This document shows, piece by piece, positions 1-6,300 of a stretch of DNA of 11,700 nt (positions are counted from its first letter, which is position 1; each line of letters begins with the position of its first letter). The notes beneath the pieces are model-generated. The model was not told the origin of the DNA. It saw only the letters and a program-made list of their open reading frames with translations, and searched no databases. A program made the translations under genes and the position numbers. Location of the stretch: NCBI GenBank assembly GCA_017444325.1, contig JAFSWV010000212.1, forward strand, positions 1-11,700. Direction: 5' to 3'. The DNA is from a bacterium (GTDB taxonomy: Bacteria; Auribacterota; UBA3054).

Positions 1-873
1 CTCAAAACTTTCCTTGAATCCCTGCTGCCGGACAAATTAAATTTCAAGCCGGATGAGCCCTGCACGGTCGTCTCGCTCTTCGAGGAAGGCTGCCTCAAGA
101 AGGGCTTGTCATATCTTGAAGGCGGACCGATCTACAACGTCTATTCCCCGCACATAGGCGGCCTTGCCGATACGGTGAACTTCCTCTACGCCGTGAAAAA
201 GCTGGTCTTCGACGACAAGCTTGTCAGCTTTCAGGAGCTGATCGGAATACTGGCTGCCAACTGGGAGGATTATGACGCTTTGCGCGCCCTCGCCCAGAAC
301 AAATACGCCTACTATGGCAACGATTCCGAGGAGGTCGATTCCCTCTGCGCGCGCCTCCTCAACGATTTTGCGGACGGCTGCGACGCCTTGAACAACAGGT
401 CAGGCTACATCTTCCCGGGCGGCGTCAGCACTTTCGGGCGGCAATTACAATGGTCGAAGCACCGCAAAGCCTGCGCGCACGGGCGCAAGGCCGGGGAAGT
501 CTTGGCCGCCAACGCCTCCCCCACCCCCGGAAGCGATCGTATCGGCGCGACAGCCATTATAAGGTCGTACTGCAAATGCAACCTTAAGCGTCTGCCCACG
601 GGCGCCGCGTTAGACATAAAGCTTCTTCCGTCGCTTGTCAAAGGCGAGGAAGGGTTAGACGCGCTCGTTTCGCTAATGAAAGGCTTCGTTACGCTGGGCG
701 GATTCTTCATGCAGCCGGACATCGTGGACGTTTCCACCCTTATGGAAGCGCAACGCAAGCCCGAGAATTACCAGAACCTCTCGGTGCGCGTCTCGGGCTG
801 GAACGCGCGCTTCGTGACGCTGAACAAAGAATGGCAGGACATGATAATCGAGCAGAATGAAAGCGGACGCTAA
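1..873 (+). CDS. Glycyl radical enzyme (pyruvate formate-lyase family), C-terminal part
   Basis: The reading frame is open from the first base, so the N-terminal part, including the thiyl-radical cysteine of the active site, lies outside the window. The visible 290 residues align by eye with the C-terminal half of the PFL/glycyl radical family: a YLEGGPIYNVYSP segment near residue 38, GRKAGEVLA followed by NASPTPGSDRIG near residues 160-180, MQPDIVD near residue 238, and the glycyl radical loop VRVSGWNARF. The radical glycine is residue 266 of the fragment (codon 796-798), 25 residues from the end. The family uses a protein glycyl radical for oxygen-sensitive chemistry such as C-C, C-N, C-O or C-S cleavage. 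The subclass, and therefore the substrate, cannot be assigned without the active-site half. The loop has Trp where the common motif has Tyr or Phe. The next gene, its activase, overlaps the 3' end by 17 bases, which supports one operon and translational coupling. Confidence 0.93.
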   Translation, partial: LKTFLESLLPDKLNFKPDEPCTVVSLFEEGCLKKGLSYLEGGPIYNVYSPHIGGLADTVNFLYAVKKLVFDDKLVSFQELIGILAANWEDYDALRALAQNKYAYYGNDSEEVDSLCARLLNDFADGCDALNNRSGYIFPGGVSTFGRQLQWSKHRKACAHGRKAGEVLAANASPTPGSDRIGATAIIRSYCKCNLKRLPTGAALDIKLLPSLVKGEEGLDALVSLMKGFVTLGGFFMQPDIVDVSTLMEAQRKPENYQNLSVRVSGWNARFVTLNKEWQDMIIEQNESGR

Positions 874-1741
874 AGCAAAACTAGTTGTAAGCGAGATCCA
901 GCGCTTCAACATGCACGACGGCCCGGGTATCAGGACCACGGTCTTCCTGAAAGGCTGCCCTTTGCGCTGCCAGTGGTGCCACAATCCCGAAACGCAGAAC
1001 GCCAGCCCGGAACTGCTCTACTACGCCAAGAAATGTATTTATTGCCAAGCCTGCCTTGTTTGTGAAAACGGCGTCCACTCGTTTGCAGATGGAGTTCATC
1101 ACATTGACAAGAGCAAATGCACAGCCTGCTTTAAATGCGCAGGCATTTGTCCCGCCTCAGCCCTTGAAGCTTGCGGGAAAGCTATGACCGTCGAAGAGAT
1201 CTGCGCGGAAGCGGAAAAAGACCTTGCCTTCTATGGCAAAAACGGCGGCATAACGCTTTCCGGAGGAGAGCCGCTCTTTCAGCCCGCCGCCATCGGCTTG
1301 CTTTCCTATTGCAAGGAAAGCGGCCTTAATACGGCCGTGGACACCTGCGGGTATTTTCCGGAAGACATGCTCGCTCCGGCTGTCGCGGCAACCGACCTTT
1401 TCCTCTGGGATATAAAGGACACCGACGACGCAAGGCACAAGCAGTTCACCGGCGTTTCGAATAAAACGATACTCGAAAACCTTAAAAAAGCCGATGAACT
1501 CGGCGCGAAGATAAAACTGCGCTTCATACTTGTGAACGGCGTGAACAGCAATGAGATCCATTACGAAAAATGCGCCGAGCTCTGCCGTTCAATACACAAC
1601 GGCGTGAAACCCGAAGTCATCCCCTACCACGCCTTCGGCGGCGTCAAATCCGAATTCCTACTGAAAAGCGGCAGCGGCAGATCCGAATGGATCCCGTCTG
1701 AAGAAGAGACTGCCAAATTCAAGCAATATTTGGGAATTTAA
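857..1741 (+). CDS. Glycyl radical enzyme activating enzyme (radical SAM, PflA family)
   Basis: This 294-residue protein generates the glycyl radical on the upstream enzyme by reductive cleavage of S-adenosylmethionine. The radical SAM motif C34-x3-C38-x2-C41 (GCPLRCQWCHNPE) follows the family signature HDGPGIRTTVFLKG. A ferredoxin-like insert after it has two cysteine sets: C60-x2-C63-x2-C66-x2-C69 and C88-x2-C91-x2-C94-x3-C98-P, expected to hold auxiliary 4Fe-4S clusters. GGEP at 136-139 is the SAM-binding motif. The ATG lies inside the last codons of the radical enzyme gene; no strong Shine-Dalgarno is visible before it, so reinitiation after the upstream stop is likely. The insert is typical of activases of non-PFL glycyl radical enzymes (decarboxylase, dehydratase and lyase types), which hints that the partner is not a classical pyruvate formate-lyase. 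The first cysteine set is one residue tighter than the usual Cx2Cx2Cx3CP. Confidence 0.95.
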   Translation: MKADAKAKLVVSEIQRFNMHDGPGIRTTVFLKGCPLRCQWCHNPETQNASPELLYYAKKCIYCQACLVCENGVHSFADGVHHIDKSKCTACFKCAGICPASALEACGKAMTVEEICAEAEKDLAFYGKNGGITLSGGEPLFQPAAIGLLSYCKESGLNTAVDTCGYFPEDMLAPAVAATDLFLWDIKDTDDARHKQFTGVSNKTILENLKKADELGAKIKLRFILVNGVNSNEIHYEKCAELCRSIHNGVKPEVIPYHAFGGVKSEFLLKSGSGRSEWIPSEEETAKFKQYLGI

Positions 1742-2955
1742 TTTTTCGCGACGTTTTTGGTCGCGGCCTTGTAGAGGTCGGTCTGGTATTCCGATTCAGT
1801 CTTGTTTCCGAAAACGTCCACGACTGTGAGCGTGAGCTTGAAAGCGTCGCTCTTCATGGCGGGAAGCGTCATGGACCTGACCTCGGGCCTGGTGGCGGCC
1901 TTCTCGAAGATGACCTTGCCCTTGGCGTTGACAGCCTTTACCCTGTAGGCCAGCTGCGGCGTGGATTTTTCCGCGAAGTCCCAGGTGAGATTTTTCTTCT
2001 TGTCATCAAGCGAGAGCTTGGCGATCACAGGCGCGCCCAGCTCCGGCTTTTCAGGCTGATTGATGGTGTGTTTAGCCCTCTTTACAGCGGCTTCCTCATA
2101 GGCGGCCTGATTCTCAACCTTGCCTCCCGTAAGGCCCCAGAAATGCTCGTCCGTCGCGCCGAAAGTATGCCCGCCGAATTTCTTCTGGTGTTCCATGGTG
2201 CCGCCGCCGTCGCCGTAGCTTAAAGTCGCGGTGTGAATGGAGACCCAATCCTTGCTTTCGTGGTCGTGGACGTACATGTTCTTGAAGAAAACATTGCGCT
2301 CGGCGTTGCAGTTCGTCTTGACGTCGCCGCCGTAGAAGTTCTCCATGAACTGTGAGAAGTTCCTGATGAAGCAGGAATTGTAAAGCAGCGTGTTGAAGTA
2401 AGAGAAGAGCTGCCATTTTCCGGTCTTTATGTCCTGGAACCAGAGGCCAGCGAAAGTTGTGCCGGTCTCGATGTCGTCCCAGGAATGGAGCAGCATACGG
2501 TACCACTGCCCTGACACCCAGTCGTAAGGCTCGATGCAGTTGGTGCCCTCGCCTTCATGGGCGAACTTGTTGTGGCCTTCCGGGTACATCCTTTTCGCGT
2601 GAAGGAGCGCGTCTTCCCCGTTCTTTTTGTATCTCGCTTCCCAGAAAGAGATGATGCCCACCTTGCGGTCGGAGTTCTGCACGCCGCAATACCCGTTCAC
2701 GCCCCTGATGCCTTCGTAGGCCTTCTGCGTCTTCGCGCTCTTCACGTCCAGGGAGAAGTTGGCCATCGCCCAATAGGTCGCGTTCGGCGTTTTCTCGGCC
2801 ATGAAATCGATCAGGAAGGAGTCGAATCTCCCGCTGGTCTCATGCATGTGCGGGTCCGAGTAGAAATTGTAGGCCATGTACTTAAGCTCCTGCTCGGCAA
2901 GGGCCGGCAGGGCGACGCAAACGATCATGACAAGCAAAGCAAGCAGTTTTTTCAT
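1738..2955 (-). CDS. Secreted DUF3472-domain protein
   Basis: This 405-residue protein starts with a clear Sec signal peptide: KK at 2-3, a hydrophobic core, and ALPALA with probable cleavage after residue 20. The middle part resembles DUF3472: SDRKVGIISFWEARY near residue 95, HEGEGTNCIEPYDW near 133-146, GQWYRMLLHSW near 149-159, then GLWFQDIKTGKWQLFSYF. The last roughly 100 residues (from about 305) look like a beta-rich Ig or fibronectin-type module: alternating hydrophobic strands, YRVKAVNAKGKV, and VVDVFGNKTESEY near the end. The function of DUF3472 is not established; secreted, multidomain members suggest a role in recognising or processing extracellular material, but that is inference. 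The ATG is preceded by GAGGG six bases upstream. The gene stands alone on the minus strand, convergent with the activase gene and sharing its stop region, and divergent from the tRNA unit. Confidence 0.85.
   Translation of the reverse strand: MKKLLALLVMIVCVALPALAEQELKYMAYNFYSDPHMHETSGRFDSFLIDFMAEKTPNATYWAMANFSLDVKSAKTQKAYEGIRGVNGYCGVQNSDRKVGIISFWEARYKKNGEDALLHAKRMYPEGHNKFAHEGEGTNCIEPYDWVSGQWYRMLLHSWDDIETGTTFAGLWFQDIKTGKWQLFSYFNTLLYNSCFIRNFSQFMENFYGGDVKTNCNAERNVFFKNMYVHDHESKDWVSIHTATLSYGDGGGTMEHQKKFGGHTFGATDEHFWGLTGGKVENQAAYEEAAVKRAKHTINQPEKPELGAPVIAKLSLDDKKKNLTWDFAEKSTPQLAYRVKAVNAKGKVIFEKAATRPEVRSMTLPAMKSDAFKLTLTVVDVFGNKTESEYQTDLYKAATKNVAKN
1747..1765. repeat. Small inverted repeat at the convergent gene junction
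   Basis: CGCGAC (1747-1752) and GTCGCG (1760-1765) form a perfect 6-bp GC-rich stem with a 7-base loop. It lies within the last codons of the DUF3472 gene and just after the stop of the activase. It could slow transcription from either side, but neither strand has a U-tract directly after the stem, so it is not a canonical intrinsic terminator. Confidence 0.4.
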
Positions 2956-2961
2956 AAAGTA

Positions 2962-2966
2962 CCCTC
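2962..2966 (-). promoter_or_regulatory. Ribosome binding site of the DUF3472 gene
   Basis: On the minus strand GAGGG is followed by a 6-base spacer and the ATG at 2953-2955. This supports the chosen start, which also gives an intact signal peptide. Confidence 0.7.
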
Positions 2967-2976
2967 TTTTTATAGC

Positions 2977-3005
2977 AATATACCATTTTTTTGGCCATCA
3001 TTCAA
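2977..3005 (-). promoter_or_regulatory. Candidate sigma-70 promoter of the DUF3472 gene
   Basis: Reading the minus strand, TTGAAT (3000-3005) is separated by 17 bases from TATATT (2977-2982). The start of transcription would fall near 2970, giving a leader of about 15 bases that still holds the GAGGG ribosome site. A competing TATAAA at 2969-2974 would put the start too close to the ribosome site. Assigned by eye only. Confidence 0.5.
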
Positions 3006-3018
3006 CACTCGTTTACCC

Positions 3019-3047
3019 TTGACTTTCAGACCTGTTTCTAATACAAT
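3019..3047 (+). promoter_or_regulatory. Sigma-70 promoter of the tRNA-Leu/tRNA-Gly unit
   Basis: TTGACT (3019-3024) and TACAAT (3042-3047) are separated by exactly 17 bases and each differs from consensus at one base. Transcription would start near 3054, about 13 bases before the mature tRNA-Leu. Its -35 box is only 13 bases from the -35 box of the divergent DUF3472 promoter. Confidence 0.8.
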
Positions 3048-3055
3048 ACTCCAAC

Positions 3056-3160
3056 ATACGATTTGTGCCGAAATGGCGGAATTGGTAGACGCGCTACGTT
3101 CAGGTCGTAGTAGGGATCCCCCTGTGGAAGTTCGAGTCTTCTTTTCGGCACCAATCGTAT
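3056..3160 (+). repeat. Leader/trailer inverted repeat extending the tRNA-Leu acceptor stem
   Basis: The bases before the tRNA (3056-3066, ATACGATTTGT) are complementary to those from the discriminator base onward (3150-3160, ACCAATCGTAT) at 10 of 11 positions, the exception being T3064 opposite C3152. With the 7-bp acceptor stem this gives an 18-position helix with one mismatch in the precursor RNA, burying the CCA end and the RNase P cleavage site. Confidence 0.75.
3067..3153 (+). tRNA. tRNA-Leu (anticodon CAG)
   Basis: This is an 87-base class II tRNA. The acceptor stem GCCGAAA pairs with TTTCGGC (3143-3149), followed by discriminator A and an encoded CCA. The anticodon stem CTACG/CGTAG encloses the loop TTCAGGT with CAG at 3101-3103, which reads CUG leucine codons. 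A long variable arm with an AGGG/CCCT stem, typical of leucine tRNAs, lies at 3111-3125. The T arm has the stem GGAAG/CTTCT and loop TTCGAGT. It is the first gene of a two-tRNA unit. Confidence 0.97.
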
Positions 3161-3166
3161 CAGCGC

Positions 3167-3195
3167 TTGAATGTCAGGCGCCCTTTTGATACCAT
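3167..3195 (+). promoter_or_regulatory. Possible internal promoter before tRNA-Gly
   Basis: TTGAAT (3167-3172) is followed after 17 bases by TACCAT (3190-3195), with TG one base upstream giving an extended -10 (TGATACCAT). The start would be near 3202, about 15 bases before tRNA-Gly, much like the leader of tRNA-Leu. Each box matches consensus at four of six positions, so this may be chance. Confidence 0.35.
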
Positions 3196-3216
3196 TACCG
3201 TACTTTCTCTTCTCTT

Positions 3217-3292
3217 GCGGGCGTAGCTCAGTTGGTAGAGCGCGACCTTGCCAAGGTCGAGGTCGTGGGTTCGAGCCCCATCGCCCGCTCCA
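3217..3292 (+). tRNA. tRNA-Gly (anticodon GCC)
   Basis: This is a 76-base class I tRNA. The acceptor stem GCGGGCG pairs with CGCCCGC, followed by discriminator T and an encoded CCA. The D arm reads GCTCAGTTGGTAGAGC. The anticodon stem CGACC/GGTCG encloses TTGCCAA with GCC at 3250-3252, reading GGC and GGU. The T arm is GTGGG-TTCGAGC-CCCAT. It sits 63 bases after tRNA-Leu and directly before a strong terminator. Confidence 0.98.
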
Positions 3293-3294
3293 AT

Positions 3295-3325
3295 AAAAAA
3301 ACGCTCCCACTTGGGAGCGTTTTTT
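3295..3325 (+). terminator. Intrinsic terminator of the tRNA unit
   Basis: ACGCTCCC (3301-3308) pairs with GGGAGCGT (3313-3320) around the loop ACTT. An A-run lies before the stem and a T-run after it, so the helix is long, the U-tract follows directly, and the element may also stop transcription arriving from the other strand. It begins three bases after tRNA-Gly. Confidence 0.93.
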
Positions 3326-3327
3326 AT

Positions 3328-3358
3328 TTGTCGAGGCATTCCAGAATTATTGTAAAAT
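3328..3358 (+). promoter_or_regulatory. Weak candidate promoter of the 1275-residue exported protein gene
   Basis: The AT-rich stretch between the tRNA terminator and the gene must hold its promoter, because the terminator isolates it from upstream. TAAAAT (3353-3358) is a fair -10. The best -35, TTGTCG (3328-3333), lies 19 bases away, which is longer than ideal, so the exact boxes are uncertain. Confidence 0.25.
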
Positions 3359-3373
3359 ATTAAAGTAAAGTTT

Positions 3374-3380
3374 AAAGGAG
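3374..3380 (+). promoter_or_regulatory. Ribosome binding site fixing the ATG start at 3390
   Basis: AAAGGAG ends nine bases before ATG 3390-3392. The in-frame TTG at 3384 is only three bases away and is too close to be served by it, so ATG is preferred. Confidence 0.75.
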
Positions 3381-3389
3381 CGGTTGTTT

Positions 3390-6300
3390 ATGAATATTCT
3401 TTACTTCGCCTTGGCCTTGCTTTTTTCCGGAATGCTATTCGCCAGTTCGGCCGATCCCGATTGGGCTGATCCCGAATACACCGCCGCGAACAAATCCGCA
3501 CGTGAAAGGGAGCTGAGAAACTTCAGAAGTTTTGTAGATTTTACCTTTTTTGACGGAAACAGCGGTTTCAAAACAAACTCGCATTCCGGTTCCGTGTCCT
3601 GGCGCAACAGTCAGGACTTTAAGAGAGACCTTAAAATCGTGCGCAGGGAAATGCGCAATATCAAAACGATGGAGAAACTTCAGCAATACCTGCATCTGAT
3701 CTCCTTAAGCGAAAAACTGGCCTATAACTACAACTTGAAGATCTGGGCTCCGGAAATCATCCTGCAACTTCCCAAAGAAGATCGGGCGATGGCTTATTCC
3801 TATCTTAAAAGCGAAGGATGCGCCCCTGACTTCTTATTCGAGCGGCTGCAGAAAGAAGATCCGGAAAACATGCTCCTCTGGCTGGAGGAAAGTTACAGAG
3901 TGAACAAAGATTGTTACTGCCTGAATTCAGAATCAAACAAGTTGGCATATTTTCAAAGCAAATGGCCGGAAAAGGAAAGAACAGCCGCCAAGGAATGTTT
4001 CCTGGCAGCTTTCGCGGACGGATTGGAAAACAGGCAGGCAAAAGCGAGAGAATTGTTCGACACAATTAAAAACGAACGCAGCCCTGAAGACAGGCGTTTA
4101 AAATATGAACTTTCCGCCAATCTCGGTTACGCCAACGATTCAGTAAAAAAGGATCTCCTCAAGACCTTGGAAAAGGATAAAGAAATAACTGAACTGGAAA
4201 AAGTCCTCCGCCATGTGCGTCGCAGCGGCAAAATCGAAAATGAAGCGGAACGCTACCTTCAATTGTGGAAACGCGTTCTCTTCAAGAGCGATCTTAACGA
4301 GGCGGTAAGAATTTGGCTGCACTTCCAAACGTTTTATACAAGTCAGTTTAAGCTTAATGACAACATGAGATCTGAGCTTAAGCAGGAATTCAAACGTTTC
4401 ATGAACGAGAAAGCGGAATTCAAAGAAGAAGATTTTTACGCGGCTATTTTTAAGAAGGCTCAGGAATTTCGCCGCTTCCGCGCTCCGCAAAGCTATTTGC
4501 CGCTCTACTACTTCCAGACAGATTTCGCGCCTTTCTTCGGTTTTGACGAAGCGGATGCCCTTTTAAAATTCTTTGATCAAAACGAAAAGCGGAAAACATT
4601 TGCGGAAGATCTCTTCAAGGAGGCCCTCTCACCGAAAGACGTCGCCATTCCTGACGAAATAATCGGCATTCCCCACGAGCCATACAAAGGGGAAACCGGC
4701 GCTTTCTGTTCCGCCCTGAGCCAAAACTACCTCTCCTTCTATGCCAATCAGGCAAACAAATACGATCGCCTGGATCTCTTGGAAAAGAAAGCTTTGGAAG
4801 ACATTGAAGCCTATCCCGGCCTGCTTTCCCCAGTCATCAACCTTTGCTTGGCAAAATGCTGGCAAAAATCAAGAGAAGAGACCCCTTCCAAACTTAAGGC
4901 AGCCGTTTCTTTCTTTAAGGATCTTTCTAGAGAATTTCGGACCGACGGGGAAAACTATCCCAAAAGTTATCATCTGGAATATCCTGATCCGAATGAAAAA
5001 ATACTTTCCTCTAATCCAGAGATTGTGAAGCCAATTCTGGACAAGTATTACCCTAGGGAAGAACTTGTCACACATCCTTCGGCCATCGACAAATATTTCG
5101 CTATAACCGGCGAGGATCCTGCAAATAAAAAAGAGATCATAGAGCAAGCCTTCGAGCTTGGGCTTAAGGAAGAGCCGCAGAAACTGGCCCGTTACAATCA
5201 AAACATCTGGGAAAGACTTTGGGACGAGAGGTACAGGCCGCTCAGGGCGAAAGTCAGGGAAAAGATCATAAAAGAAGTCCCCTATTCCCCGGAAATCATA
5301 AACAGGCTGAAAGAAATATCCACTGAGGAATCTTACAAGGAAGCGCTGCAAAAAATACTTGATAGGACTGAAGAACCTGAGGCAAGAATGGAGCTTTCGG
5401 CAACGATAGCCCTGGAATGCTCGTTACCGAAGGATAGAGTGCTCTTCAAAAGCTGCCTAGAATACCTTTGCACCAACAATTTCTCCGACCAGGCCAAGAT
5501 CAAGGAGCTGACACAATATTTTCTGGGACATTGTTACAGAAATTATGGGAATTACGAACCATTTCAAAAAGAAGCAACGCCTGATGAAGCGGAATGGGAA
5601 AGCGCCGCCCTGATCGTAGATGAACTTGCCATCAATTCCGGCCTTGCCTCACAGCCTGATTTTGGAAAACTGGCAGAAGGATTGACATCCAACCTGAAAG
5701 ACACCGTAAACGCTGGAATCGTCATAAAACTGCTTAAAACCGCCGATATTCCGTACGATAAAGTGCTAGAAAGGCTGAAACAGGCCTACAAAAAGAACAA
5801 CGATCCCAGATACAGAACTTTGGCTTTGAAAGAGGCTTTCACCTTAAAAAGCAAACTGGATTATTACGATGTCTCGCGATATCTGCCAGAAACTTGGGAT
5901 GAGGAAACAAGCGTGGAACGGTTCCGCGAGGCCTGCTGGTACTTCTGCAGAGGCGATGATTATACCGCCGACGGCCTTTACTACCTGATCGAAATGTTCG
6001 GAAGGGATCGGAACATTCACCGCCCGGAGTGGGAGAAAGCCTACTTCAAAATTATGAACTGCCTTGAAAGCAATACCAATTCCTTCAATTGGCCAGAAAA
6101 GGCCTTCAAGCTATGTTTTTCCATTGAGAAACTCTTCCCGAGCTGGGACGACTATTCTTACATAAACAGAGCCCAGGCAACTTTTCTTAAAAGACTTGCG
6201 GACTATTCCCTAAAGAATCATGAGTTCCGCCTTTTAGGCGATCTTTACGAGCAAAACATAAAGGATTTCGGCGATTCGCCCGCCCTTTACCAGTATATGG

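Noticed and set aside
1747..1765. Hairpin read as an intrinsic terminator
   Set aside because: No U-tract follows the stem on either strand, so it is listed only as an inverted repeat.
2557..3189. A 210-codon open frame on the plus strand
   Set aside because: It runs antisense through the signal peptide of the DUF3472 gene and straight across the promoter and tRNA-Leu, with a composition unlike a folded protein.
3067..3325. tRNA genes as an integration site for a mobile element
   Set aside because: No integrase, no repeated copy of a tRNA 3' end that I could find and no mobile genes nearby, although the following gene is AT-rich.
3384..3389. TTG as start of the giant exported protein
   Set aside because: It is only three bases from AAAGGAG; the ATG at 3390 has a normal nine-base spacing.
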